Below are positions 24,980 to 33,943 of a stretch of DNA of 64,000 nt, in pieces. Where the stretch lies: assembly GCF_003351345.1 (NCBI RefSeq), contig NZ_QQTO01000037.1:371501-435500 (forward strand), read 5' to 3'. The notes beneath the pieces are model-generated. The model was given only the letters and a program-made list of their open reading frames with translations, ran no database searches and was not told the origin of the DNA. How positions within the stretch are numbered: position 1 is the stretch's first letter; the number at the start of each line of letters is the position of its first letter. A program made the position numbers and the translations under genes. Source of the stretch: Allobosea caraganae (GTDB taxonomy: Bacteria; Pseudomonadota; Alphaproteobacteria; Rhizobiales; Beijerinckiaceae).

Positions 24980-24989
24980 AATAACAAAG

Positions 24990-25036
24990 GGCTAGATCGC
25001 CACTTTGCGTCCGATAGGACGCACGGCGATCTAGCC
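24990..25036. repeat. Strong nested hairpin upstream of the ABC-cNMP gene
   Basis: GGCTAGATCGCC (24990-25001) pairs perfectly with GGCGATCTAGCC (25025-25036), and inside it GCGTCC pairs with GGACGC around a GATA loop (25007-25022). It ends 22 bases before the next gene and could terminate upstream transcription or be part of the family E element. Confidence 0.75.
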
Positions 25037-25058
25037 ACGGCCCGGACGGTACGGCCAT

Positions 25059-28000
25059 GTGTCGTCGATGGTAGAGATCTTCTCCTATATCTGGCGCAAC
25101 AGCCGGAGCGAGCAGATTCGGCTCATCCTGATCGTGCTGCTCTCCCTGCCGTTCTACTATCTCTCGCTCGAACTGCCGAAATACATCATCGGCGACGCCA
25201 TCCAGGGCCGGGCCTTTCCGGACGGCCGGGAGACCGCCCGGCTCTTCCATCTGAGCGTCCCGGCCTGGCTCGGCGGCGGCCGCGAGGTCTTCGCCGGCGT
25301 CGATTTCGACCGCACCTCTTATCTCTTCGTGCTGTCGGGCCTGTTCCTGCTGCTCGTCATGATCAATGGCGGCTTCAAATACGTCGTCAACATGCGCAAG
25401 GGCGCGCTCGGCGAAAGGCTGCTCCAGCGCCTGCGCTTCGACCTCTTCGCCATGCTGCTAAGCTTCCCGCCCGAGGCCCGGCGCCATCTCAAGCCCTCCG
25501 AGGCCGCGACCGTGATCAAGGACGAGGTCGAGCCGATCGGCGGCTTCGTCGGCGATGCCTTCGTCCAGCCCGTGCTGCTCGGCGGCCAGGCCCTGACCGC
25601 GCTCGCCTTCATCCTGCTGCAGAACCTGGCGCTCGGGCTGATCGCGCTGGCGATCGTCGCGGTGCAGGCCGTCATCATCCCGCGCCTGCGCCGCGAGCAG
25701 CTCCGCCTCGGCAAGCAGCGCCAGCTCGCCTCGCGCGCGCTCGCCGGCAAGATCGGTGAAGTCGTGGAGGCGCTGGGCGAGGTCGCCAATCACGGCACCT
25801 CGGCCGCCGAGAAGAGCCTGGTGGCCGAGCGGCTGGAGACCCTGTTCGGCATCCGCTACCGGCTCTACGGCCGCAAATTCGCGGTCAAGTTCCTCAACAA
25901 CCTGCTGGCGCAGGTCACGCCCTTTCTGTTCTACACGGTCGGCGGCTATTTCGCCCTGTCGGGGCGGCTTGACATCGGCCAGCTCGTCGCGGTGATCGCC
26001 GCCTATCGCGACCTGCCGACGCCGATCAAGGAGCTGATCGACTGGGACCAGGACCGGCTCGACGTCGAGACGCGCTTCCAACAGATCAACCGGCATTTCG
26101 CGCTCGACGCGCCGCGCGCGCCCCCGGAACCGCCGGCCTCCACTGAGCCGGCGCAGGATGCGTTCGCGAGCGGCACGATCGCCGTCAAGGGCCTCACCGT
26201 GCTCGGCGCCACCGGCGAGCGCCTGCTCGACCGGATATCGCTGACCTTGCCGCTCGGCGCCCACATCGCCCTGAGCGACCGCTCCAGCGAAGCCGCCAGC
26301 GCCCTGGCGCAGGTGCTCGGCGGCGGCATCACCGCCTTCGACGGGGCCGTGACGCTGGCCGGGATCCCGCTCGGTGCGGTGACGCCGGAGCAGCGCGGCC
26401 GCAGCCTGGCCTATCTCGGCCCCGAGCCGGTGGTCTTCGACGGCACGCTGCGCGACAACATCCTCTACGGCCTGGGCCGTGCCAGCGGGAACGCCGCCCA
26501 GGGCGATGCGGAAGAACTGGAGCGCGACCTCGTCAAGGTCCTCGCCACGGTCGGGCTGGCCGATACCGTGTTCCGCTTCGGCCTCCAGCATCGCCTCGCG
26601 TCGGAGGACACGAGCGGCATCGCTATCCGCATCGCCCAACTGCGCGCCCTGATCCGGGCGAGATTGATCGCGAGCGGCGCCGGCGAGGCGGTCGAGCCCT
26701 TCGATCCCGCCCGCTACACGCGCAACGCGACGATCGGCGACAACATCCTCTTCGGCGTGACCACGGATGCGAGCTGGACGCCGGAGCGCCTCGCCGGCGA
26801 ACCGGCGCTCCGCGCCCTGCTCGACGCGCACGGCCTGACCGAGCGGCTGGTCCGGATCGGCCGGCGCATCGCCGCGACCATGATCGAGATCTTCCGCGAC
26901 CTGCCGGACGACCATGTCCTGTTCGAGCAGTTCTCCTTCTTCGCCGCCGGGCACTTTGGCGAGTATCGCGACATCCTGGCCCGCCACGCCGCCGGGGCCT
27001 TGCAGGAGGCCGACCGCACCCGGCTGATCGCGCTCGCCTTCCTCTATGCCGAACCGCGCCACCGTCTTGGGCTGCTGCGCCCGTCCGACGAGGACCGCAT
27101 CCTCGCCGCGCGCCACGCCTTCCGCAGGCAGGCTCCGCCCGCCCTGGCCAAGGCCGTCGCCTTCTACGACCCCGAGCGCTACTGCCCCGCCGCCCCCTTG
27201 CGCGACAACCTCCTCTTCGGCTCCACCACCGGGGGCGGCGGCACCGAGAGCCAGCGCGCGACCGCGGCGATGCGGGAGAGCCTCGCGGAACTGGGGCTCG
27301 ACGGCGAAGCCTACCGCCTCGGCCTCGAACGCCAGGCCGGCTATGGCGGCCAGTCGCTCTTCCCCAGCGCCAGGGTGGCGCTGGCGCTGGCGCGCTGCCT
27401 GATCAAGCGCCCGCGCATCCTGATCCTCGACGAGGCGCTCGCCCCCTTCGGCGAGGCCGAGGCGGCGCGGCTGCTGGCGCGGGTCCGCCTGTTCATGCAG
27501 GGCCGGACCCTGCTCGTCGCCGGGCGGCAGGTCGCCGGGCTCGGCCCCTTCGATGCGCGCATCGAGTTTCACGGCCCGCGCTCCGTGAGCTCCCCGGACA
27601 TCGCAGTGCAGGCCGAGGCCGGGCCGGAGGCAATTCTGCCGGACGAGGATGGCGCCGCCGACAGCGAGGAGCTGCGCGCGCTGCGCTCGGTACCGATCTT
27701 CGCCGAGATCGACACCCCGCGCCTGAAGCTGCTGGCCTTCACCGGCGAGCGCGTCGGCTTCGCCGCCGGTGAGACCATCGTCCGGCAGGGCGATGAATCG
27801 GACGCGGCCTACCTCCTGATCTCGGGCTCGGCCGATGTCCTGTCCGACAGCGCCAACGGCTCCGTCCGCATCGCCGGCATGACCGGCTACGCGCTGTTCG
27901 GCGAAATGGGCATCGTCACCGGCGAACCGCGCTCGGCGACGATCGTCGCCGCGACGCCGGTGGTGGCGCTGCGGCTGCGCCAGGAGGTCTTCGTCGCGCT

Positions 28001-28106
28001 CTTCACCGAATTCCCGCAGATGGCCCTCTCGGTGACCCGTCTGATCGTTCGGCGCCTCCAGGACAACCTGGCGGCTTTCGCCCGGCGGGAGGATGACGAT
28101 GGCTGA
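25059..28106 (+). CDS. ABC transporter (exporter type) with degenerate ATPase domain and C-terminal cyclic-nucleotide-binding domain
   Basis: The 1015-residue membrane protein has an ABC-exporter-like membrane domain (helices between about residues 20 and 315) and a nucleotide-binding region (about 370-840). A cyclic-nucleotide-binding domain follows (about 880-1000) with an intact cassette FGEMGIVTGEPRSA (947-960). The ATPase domain is odd. The Walker A position (399-420) reads GAHIALSDRSSEAASALAQV with no GKS/T. A DNIL(F/Y)G-type segment occurs three times (466-471, 561-566, 716-721). A signature-like GGQSLFPSARVALALAR (763-779) and Walker B ILILDEAL (787-794) close it. The start is GTG 25059 or ATG 25068. 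It may bind cyclic nucleotide made by the nearby cyclases. The substrate is unknown. Confidence 0.8.
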   Translation: MSSMVEIFSYIWRNSRSEQIRLILIVLLSLPFYYLSLELPKYIIGDAIQGRAFPDGRETARLFHLSVPAWLGGGREVFAGVDFDRTSYLFVLSGLFLLLVMINGGFKYVVNMRKGALGERLLQRLRFDLFAMLLSFPPEARRHLKPSEAATVIKDEVEPIGGFVGDAFVQPVLLGGQALTALAFILLQNLALGLIALAIVAVQAVIIPRLRREQLRLGKQRQLASRALAGKIGEVVEALGEVANHGTSAAEKSLVAERLETLFGIRYRLYGRKFAVKFLNNLLAQVTPFLFYTVGGYFALSGRLDIGQLVAVIAAYRDLPTPIKELIDWDQDRLDVETRFQQINRHFALDAPRAPPEPPASTEPAQDAFASGTIAVKGLTVLGATGERLLDRISLTLPLGAHIALSDRSSEAASALAQVLGGGITAFDGAVTLAGIPLGAVTPEQRGRSLAYLGPEPVVFDGTLRDNILYGLGRASGNAAQGDAEELERDLVKVLATVGLADTVFRFGLQHRLASEDTSGIAIRIAQLRALIRARLIASGAGEAVEPFDPARYTRNATIGDNILFGVTTDASWTPERLAGEPALRALLDAHGLTERLVRIGRRIAATMIEIFRDLPDDHVLFEQFSFFAAGHFGEYRDILARHAAGALQEADRTRLIALAFLYAEPRHRLGLLRPSDEDRILAARHAFRRQAPPALAKAVAFYDPERYCPAAPLRDNLLFGSTTGGGGTESQRATAAMRESLAELGLDGEAYRLGLERQAGYGGQSLFPSARVALALARCLIKRPRILILDEALAPFGEAEAARLLARVRLFMQGRTLLVAGRQVAGLGPFDARIEFHGPRSVSSPDIAVQAEAGPEAILPDEDGAADSEELRALRSVPIFAEIDTPRLKLLAFTGERVGFAAGETIVRQGDESDAAYLLISGSADVLSDSANGSVRIAGMTGYALFGEMGIVTGEPRSATIVAATPVVALRLRQEVFVALFTEFPQMALSVTRLIVRRLQDNLAAFARREDDDG

Positions 28107-28158
28107 GCATGCCGCAGGCGATACGAGCGGGGCCGTGAAGATGCGCCGGTAGAGGCCC

Positions 28159-31100
28159 TCACGCGGACGTCGCCTTCTCCGCCACATGCCCCCGCGCCTT
28201 GCGCTGTGACAGCCAGGTGTTCAGCCGGTCGAGATAGAGGTAGACGACAGGCGTGGTGTAGAGCGTCATCGCCTGGCTCAGGATCAGGCCGCCGACGATG
28301 GCGTATCCCAGCGGCTGGCGCAGCTCCGAGCCGGTGCCGTGGCCGAGCATCAGCGGGACGCCGCCGAGCAGCGCCGCCATCGTCGTCATCATGATCGGCC
28401 GGAAGCGCAGCAGGCAGGCCTGCCGGATCGCGTCCTCCGGCTTCAGGCCCTCGCCGCGCTCGGCCGCGATCGCGAAGTCGACGATCATGATGCCGTTCTT
28501 CTTGACGATGCCGATCAGCAGGATGATGCCGATCAGGCCGATGACCGAGAAGTCGAAGCCGAAGATCCACAGCATCAGCAGCGCGCCCAGCCCAGCCGAC
28601 GGCAGGGTCGAGAGGATCGTGAGCGGGTGGACGTAGCTCTCGTAGAGCACGCCGAGGATGATGTAGATCACCACCAGCGCGGCGAGGACGAGATAGGGCT
28701 CGCTCGCGAGCGAGCTCTGGAAGACCTGGGCCGTGCCCTGGAAGCTGCCGACCACCGTCGTCGGCAGGCCGAGTTCGGTCTCGGCCTGCTGGACGGCGGC
28801 GACGGCATCGCTCAGCGCGGCGCCGGGCGCGAGGTTGAAGGACAGGGTGACCGAGGGAAACTGGCCCTGATGGTTGACGGCGAGCACGGTCGTCGGCTCG
28901 GTCGTCTCCTTGACGAGCACGTTCAGCGGCACCTGCGCCCCGGTCAGCGGCGAGGTGATGTAGAGATGGCTGAGCGCACCGGGGCTGGCCTGCGCGCCCG
29001 GCTTCAGCTCCAGCACCACGTGATAGCTGTTGAGGTCGGTGAAGTACTGCGCCACCTGCCGCTGGCCGAAGGCGTCGTAGAGCGTGTTGTCGATGGTCGC
29101 AGGCGAGATGCCGAAGCGCGAGGCCTGATCGCGGTCGATCGTCAGCGTGATGGTCGCGCCCTGGTTCTCCTGGTCCGTCGCCACGTCGGTGAGCACGGGC
29201 ACGGTCTTCAGCTTCGCGAGCAGCTTCGGCGCCCAGGTGTTGAGCTCGGCCAGGTCGGCGTCCTGAAGCGTGTACTGGAACTGCGTCCGGCCGAGGCGGC
29301 CGCCGACGTTGATGTCCTGCGCCGGCTGCAGGAACAGGGCGGCGCCCTCGACCTTCGCCAGCTTCGGGCGCAGCCGGTCGATGATCCGGCTCGCCGAGGC
29401 GCTGCGCTGTTCCAGCGGCTTGAGCGTGATGAACAGGCGGCCGGTGTTGAGCGTCTGGCCCGAACCGGCCCCAACGGCCATGCCGACGCTCGCCACGTCC
29501 GGATCATCCGACACCACCTTGCCGAGCGCGAGCTGGCGCTCGACCATCAGGCCGAAGGAGATGTCCTGCGCGGCCTCGGAGGAGCCGATCAGCAGCCCGG
29601 TGTCCTGCGTCGGGAAGAAGCCCTTGGGAATGGCGACGAAGACGATCCCGGTGGCGATGAGCGAGGCGAGGAAGCAGGCGAAGGTGATGCGGTGGTGGCG
29701 TAGCGCGATGTCGAGCGTCCTGCGGTATCCGGCGAGCAGCGCCTCGAACATCCGCTCGCTCGCCATGTAGAGGCGGCCATGGCGCTGGTCGTGCTCCGAG
29801 CGCAGGAAGCGCGCGCACATCATCGGCGTCAGCGTCAGCGACATCAGGGCCGAGATGGCGATCGTCACCGTCACGGTGATGGCGAATTCCCGGAACAGCC
29901 GGCCGACGATGCCGCTCATCAGCAGCAGCGGGATGAAGACGGCGATCAGCGACAGGCTGATCGAGACGATGGTGAAGCTGATCTCGGCGGCGCCGTCCTC
30001 GGCCGCCACCTCGGCCGTCTTCCCCATCTCGCGATGGCGGTGGATGTTCTCCAGCATCACGATCGCATCGTCGACGACGAAGCCGACGGAGATGCTGAGC
30101 GCCATCAGCGACAGGTTGTCGAGGCTGAAGCCGAGCGCGTACATCGCCGCGAAGGCGCCGACGAGCGAGAGCGGCACGGTGACGCTCGGGATCAGGGTGG
30201 ACCAGAGGTCGCGCAGGAAGACGAAGATCACCATGACGACGAGGCCGATCGTCAGGGCCAGGGTGAACTCGACATCGCGGACCGAGGCGCGGATCGTCGT
30301 CGTCCGGTCGCTCAGGATGGAGATGTGCAGAGCGCGCGGCGCCAGCGCCTGGAGTTGCGGCAGCATCGCCTTGATCTGGTCGACGGTCTCGATGACGTTC
30401 GCGCCCGGCAGCTTCGTGACAGGCAGGAGGACCGCCGGCTTGCCGTTCGCCCAGGCGGCGAGCTGGTCGTTCTCGGCCCCGTCGATCGCCTCGGCGACGT
30501 CGCGCAGGCGCACCGGGCCGCCGTCGCGATAGGCGATCACCGTGGTCTCCCAGCCCGCGGCCGAGAGCAGCTGGTCGTTGTCGAAGATCGTGTAGGTGCG
30601 GGCGGCGCCCTGGATGCTGCCCTTGGGCGCGTCGGTGCTGGCGCCGGTGATGGCGGTGCGGACATCCTCGAGCGACAGGCCGAGCGCCGCGAGCTTGTCG
30701 GGGTCGACCTGCACCCGCACGGCCGGCTTCTGCTGGCCGAAGATGTTGACCTGGCCGACGCCGGAAACCTGGCTGATGCGCTGGACGAGGACGTTCTCGG
30801 CGAAATCGTCGACCTGCGTCAGCGGCAGCGTCTCGGATGTCAGCGCCAGCACCATCACCGGCGGGTCGGCCGGGTTGACCTTGCGATAGGTCGGCGGCGC
30901 CGGCAGGTTCGTCGGGAGCTGGCCGGCGGCGGCGTTGATGGCGGTCTGCACGTCCTGGGCGGCGCCGTCGATGCTGCGGTCGAGGTCGAACTGCAGCGTG
31001 ATCGCGCTGGTGCCGAGCGTGCTGGTCGAGGTCATTTGCGTGACGCCGGGGATCTCGCCGAACTGCCGCTCCAGCGGCTGCGTCACCGACGAGGCCATGG

Positions 31101-31272
31101 TCTGCGGGCTCGCGCCGGGCAGCTGGGTGGAGACCTGGATGGTCGGGAAGTCGACCTGCGGCAGCGGCGCGACCGGCAGCAACGGGAAGGCGACGGCGCC
31201 CAGCGCCAGCACGCCCACGGTCAGGAGCGAGGTCGCGATCGGCCGGCGGATGAACCAGGAGGAGATCGACAT
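28159..31272 (-). CDS. RND multidrug efflux permease (HAE1/MdtB-MdtC type)
   Basis: The 1037-residue inner-membrane proton-driven exporter has the standard RND layout. An N-terminal helix (SWFIRRPIATSLLTVGVLAL) is followed by two large periplasmic loops, each preceding a block of membrane helices. The paired Asp of the proton relay is visible in VGFVVDDAIVMLENI. The sequence QVDFPTIQVSTQLPGASPQTM is typical of the MdtB/MdtC group. The start at 31272 follows the adaptor stop by 5 bases, so the two are co-translated. No outer-membrane channel gene is present, so a channel encoded elsewhere is probably used. The divergent AraC regulator is a candidate controller. Confidence 0.95.
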   Translation of the reverse strand: MSISSWFIRRPIATSLLTVGVLALGAVAFPLLPVAPLPQVDFPTIQVSTQLPGASPQTMASSVTQPLERQFGEIPGVTQMTSTSTLGTSAITLQFDLDRSIDGAAQDVQTAINAAAGQLPTNLPAPPTYRKVNPADPPVMVLALTSETLPLTQVDDFAENVLVQRISQVSGVGQVNIFGQQKPAVRVQVDPDKLAALGLSLEDVRTAITGASTDAPKGSIQGAARTYTIFDNDQLLSAAGWETTVIAYRDGGPVRLRDVAEAIDGAENDQLAAWANGKPAVLLPVTKLPGANVIETVDQIKAMLPQLQALAPRALHISILSDRTTTIRASVRDVEFTLALTIGLVVMVIFVFLRDLWSTLIPSVTVPLSLVGAFAAMYALGFSLDNLSLMALSISVGFVVDDAIVMLENIHRHREMGKTAEVAAEDGAAEISFTIVSISLSLIAVFIPLLLMSGIVGRLFREFAITVTVTIAISALMSLTLTPMMCARFLRSEHDQRHGRLYMASERMFEALLAGYRRTLDIALRHHRITFACFLASLIATGIVFVAIPKGFFPTQDTGLLIGSSEAAQDISFGLMVERQLALGKVVSDDPDVASVGMAVGAGSGQTLNTGRLFITLKPLEQRSASASRIIDRLRPKLAKVEGAALFLQPAQDINVGGRLGRTQFQYTLQDADLAELNTWAPKLLAKLKTVPVLTDVATDQENQGATITLTIDRDQASRFGISPATIDNTLYDAFGQRQVAQYFTDLNSYHVVLELKPGAQASPGALSHLYITSPLTGAQVPLNVLVKETTEPTTVLAVNHQGQFPSVTLSFNLAPGAALSDAVAAVQQAETELGLPTTVVGSFQGTAQVFQSSLASEPYLVLAALVVIYIILGVLYESYVHPLTILSTLPSAGLGALLMLWIFGFDFSVIGLIGIILLIGIVKKNGIMIVDFAIAAERGEGLKPEDAIRQACLLRFRPIMMTTMAALLGGVPLMLGHGTGSELRQPLGYAIVGGLILSQAMTLYTTPVVYLYLDRLNTWLSQRKARGHVAEKATSA

Positions 31273-31277
31273 GTCAC

Positions 31278-32444
31278 CTACCTCTTGGGGGCGGCTTGCG
31301 GGGCGTCGTCGATCGAGACCTTGATGCCGGGCTCGAGCCGGTAGGCGCCGCTGGTGACGACCCGCTCGCCCTCCGCCACGCCCTGCCTGACGATGCTGCG
31401 GCCGGCGGCGATCTGGCCGAGCTCGACCGGATGCGCCTGGATCACGTCGTCGGAGCCGACGACGTAGACGAAGAAGCCGGCCTGGCCGCGCTGCACCGCC
31501 GCGGAGGGAATGGTGACGGCGTTCCTGACAATCTGCTGCTGCAGGCGCAGCGACACGAACTGCCCGGGCCAGAGCGACTCGGTGCTGTTGGGGAAGGTCG
31601 ATTTCAGCTGGATCGTGCCGCTGGCCTGGTCGATCTGGTTGCTGATCAGCGAAAGCGTGCCGCTGCCCAGTTCGGTTGCGCCGTCCCCCGTGAACGCCGT
31701 GACCGGGACCGCGCCGGCGTTGAGCGCGGCGTGCACCAATGGCAGCTGGGCTTCCGGCAGGGGGGAGACGACCGAGATCGGCTGCGTCTGCGTGATCACC
31801 ACGAGGCCGGTGCTGTCGGCGGCGTGGACGATGTTGCCCGCGTCCACCAGGCGCACGCCGGTGCGGCCGGAGAGCGGCGCGACGAGCTTGGTGTAGGAGA
31901 GCTGCACCGCCGCGGCGTCCCGCGCCGCCTGGTCCTGCGCGACCTGAGCCTTGAGCTGCTCGACGGTGCTGCGCTGGGTGTCGAGCGTCTGCTGGCTGGC
32001 GAAGTCCTGGCTGGCGAGCTTCTGGTCGCGCGCCAGCATCGCCTCGGCGTTGTTGAGATTGGCCTGGTCCTGCTGGATCTTGGCGGTGGCCTGGTCGAAC
32101 GCCGCCTGGTAGCTGCGCGGATCGATCTCGGCGAGCACGTCGCCCTGCTTCACCATTTGCCCTTCGGTGAACAGGACCTTCTGCAACTGCCCGTCGACCT
32201 GGGCGCGCACCGTCACGGTGTTGAAGGCCTGGACCGTGCCGAGCCCGGTCAGGTAGACCGGGACGTCCTCCCGCTGCGCGGCGGCGACCTGGACCGGCGT
32301 CGCCGGGACGTTCGGGCCGGCCTGCGCCTGCGCCTCGTGCGTGAACCAAGGCAGGCCGGACGCGCCGAGCGCGAGAACCGCGAGCATGCCGCCGAGCCCG
32401 GCTCTGACGCGCCGAAACCGATGTCCTTGCAGGGTCGCGGTCAT
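31278..32444 (-). CDS. RND efflux periplasmic adaptor (MdtA type)
   Basis: The 388-residue membrane-fusion protein has a signal/anchor segment (GLGGMLAVLALGASG), a lipoyl-like hairpin split around a coiled coil (about residues 60-210, with VRAQVDGQLQKVLFTEGQMVKQGDVLAEID) and a beta-barrel/MPD region (SLWPGQFVSLRL). It links the inner-membrane pump to an outer-membrane channel. The ATG at 32444 has GGAG 7 bases upstream and is preferred to an ATG at 32465. It is the first gene of the two-gene operon. A large nested inverted repeat lies 39 bases upstream. Confidence 0.93.
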   Translation of the reverse strand: MTATLQGHRFRRVRAGLGGMLAVLALGASGLPWFTHEAQAQAGPNVPATPVQVAAAQREDVPVYLTGLGTVQAFNTVTVRAQVDGQLQKVLFTEGQMVKQGDVLAEIDPRSYQAAFDQATAKIQQDQANLNNAEAMLARDQKLASQDFASQQTLDTQRSTVEQLKAQVAQDQAARDAAAVQLSYTKLVAPLSGRTGVRLVDAGNIVHAADSTGLVVITQTQPISVVSPLPEAQLPLVHAALNAGAVPVTAFTGDGATELGSGTLSLISNQIDQASGTIQLKSTFPNSTESLWPGQFVSLRLQQQIVRNAVTIPSAAVQRGQAGFFVYVVGSDDVIQAHPVELGQIAAGRSIVRQGVAEGERVVTSGAYRLEPGIKVSIDDAPQAAPKR

Positions 32445-32482
32445 GGCGGTCTCCTGTATGTCCACGCCTGCGGACGGCCGAA

Positions 32483-32571
32483 AGGCGCAGAGACCGGCAT
32501 CCGATGGGCTGATACCAGCGAGAGGGGCAGCCGCTGGTATCTCCCGCCGACCGTTGCCGGTCTCTGCGCCT
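32483..32571. repeat. Nested 89-base inverted repeat upstream of the RND operon
   Basis: AGGCGCAGAGACCGGCA (32483-32499) is perfectly complementary to TGCCGGTCTCTGCGCCT (32555-32571). Inside, GATACCAGCG (32511-32520) pairs perfectly with CGCTGGTATC (32532-32541). No coding sequence covers it. It may be a dispersed palindrome or an RNA leader hairpin controlling the pump. Confidence 0.85.
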
Positions 32572-32650
32572 GAACAATGCGTTACCTCGCTGTTGCGGTC
32601 TTTCCGGGGCGCAGCCTCCTTTTCGAATCCGCACGGCTGCAGGCGCCGCT

Positions 32651-32719
32651 CATACCAAGGTATGGGTCGACCAACCCCAAGCAGTAGGCGGCCAAATACC
32701 CGTATAATAGCGAATACGG
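32651..32719. promoter_or_regulatory. Candidate control sites between RND operon and AraC gene
   Basis: Two inverted repeats are seen: CATACC-AA-GGTATG (32651-32664) and CCGTAT-N8-ATACGG (32700-32719). The second covers a perfect TATAAT (32703-32708). They lie about 190-260 bases upstream of the AraC gene in the 465-base divergent region. No clear -35 box is seen. Confidence 0.4.
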
Positions 32720-32909
32720 CCGCCCCAATTCACCTTGTCCTCGTTACTGCCGGCACTCGCTGCCAAGGTTCGACCTTGAGGCGCGCCGCGGACGACGAGG
32801 AACCGCACTATCCGGCGGCTTTTCGAACGACCCGTCTCGTGCGCCCCGAACCGACGAGCCTGCGAATGCCGTGTTTGCCGATCGCCTCCCGCAACGAGGG
32901 ATTTGAAAC

Positions 32910-33614
32910 ATGACGCCTCAGCCTTTCCCATCGCCTGGCTCGAACGCTGGCTTCCATCACGGCGGCGCCTTCGTCCCGGCCCTCCGCTCCATCGCCGCCG
33001 CGGATCGCGCTGGCGCTGCCGGCGAGGCGCGGGTCGTCGACGTGGTGCTCCGGCTGGCCGGCGCGGCCATGGCGGAAGCGCCGCGCTACTTCCAGACCGA
33101 TGGCGCGCTCTCGCCCGAGAACGCGCCGATGCTGGAGCGGCTGTCGAAGGCGCTGGGCGCAGCCGGCATCGGCCCCCGGACGCTGGACGGCAGCGAGGAC
33201 AGCGCGATGCGCCTCGCCATCGTCGCGAGCCTGCTCGGCCTGCAGATGCCGCCCGCCCCGGCCACCGAGGCCCGCCGCACCGCCTCGGCCCTGCCGAAAT
33301 GGCGGCTGACGCGCGTCCTCAGCTATGTCGATGCCAACATCGCCGGGCAGATCACGCTCGCCGACCTCGCCGCCGTCGCCGGCATGAGCCGGATGTACTT
33401 CGCCAGCCAGTTCCGCGCCTCGACCGGCTTTCGCCCGCACGACTACGTGCTGCGCAAGCGCATCGAGCGCGCGCAGGAGATGCTCGTCGCCACCTCCGAC
33501 AGCCTGGTGGAGATCGCGCTCTCGGTCGGCTTCCAGACGCAGGCCCATTTCACCACCATCTTCAGGAAGATCGTCGGCGAGACGCCCCATCGCTGGCGCC
33601 GCGAGCAGCACTGA
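32910..33614 (+). CDS. AraC-family transcriptional regulator
   Basis: The 234-residue regulator has a C-terminal AraC DNA-binding domain with two helix-turn-helix units (about residues 135-230, with ITLADLAAVAGMSRMYFASQFRASTG and DSLVEIALSVGFQTQAHFTTIFRKIVGETPHRWR). The N-terminal 120 residues show no recognisable cupin or sensor fold. It is divergent from the RND efflux operon and is the natural candidate to regulate it. The small-protein gene follows 44 bases later. Confidence 0.9.
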   Translation: MTPQPFPSPGSNAGFHHGGAFVPALRSIAAADRAGAAGEARVVDVVLRLAGAAMAEAPRYFQTDGALSPENAPMLERLSKALGAAGIGPRTLDGSEDSAMRLAIVASLLGLQMPPAPATEARRTASALPKWRLTRVLSYVDANIAGQITLADLAAVAGMSRMYFASQFRASTGFRPHDYVLRKRIERAQEMLVATSDSLVEIALSVGFQTQAHFTTIFRKIVGETPHRWRREQH

Positions 33615-33658
33615 ATGCCACCGGGCTCCGCCGCCAACCTACCCAACAGGAGGACGCC

Positions 33659-33874
33659 ATGATCGATCGAAAGAGCGAACACCGGCCGAAAAACCCCCTC
33701 GTCAACCCAGGCGACCTCGCCAAGGCCGTCCGCGAGCAGCTCGACGCCCTGCTGAACGAGGGGCTCGAGGACAGCTTTCCGGCGAGCGACCCGCCCTCGG
33801 TCCTGCGCGGTGGCCCCGATCCGGAGTTTTCGCCACGCAGCACCCTGCCGGCCAGCGCAGGGGGGCGTCGCTGA
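33659..33874 (+). CDS. Small conserved protein of unknown function
   Basis: The 71-residue, hydrophilic protein starts at an ATG with AGGAGG 5 bases upstream. The central LNEGLEDSFPASDPPSVLRG block resembles a short motif seen in many small alphaproteobacterial proteins. It has no membrane segment or signal peptide. It lies between the AraC gene and the SDR gene on the same strand, in a different frame from the AraC gene. The function is unknown. Confidence 0.75.
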   Translation: MIDRKSEHRPKNPLVNPGDLAKAVREQLDALLNEGLEDSFPASDPPSVLRGGPDPEFSPRSTLPASAGGRR

Positions 33875-33943
33875 CACCACCATTCCCGCGGCCCGGATGA
33901 GCCCTTATCTTGAGCATCCGAAAACAGGCAGCGAGGCGAAGCC

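Noticed and set aside
28099..28152. 17-codon frame overlapping the end of the ABC-cNMP gene
   Set aside because: It has an ATGGCTGA overlap like coupled genes, but it is too short and featureless to support as a gene.
31273..32634. Upstream extension of the RND permease frame
   Set aside because: The extension runs antisense-like through the adaptor gene in another frame. The RND family start MSISSWFIRRPIA is at 31272.
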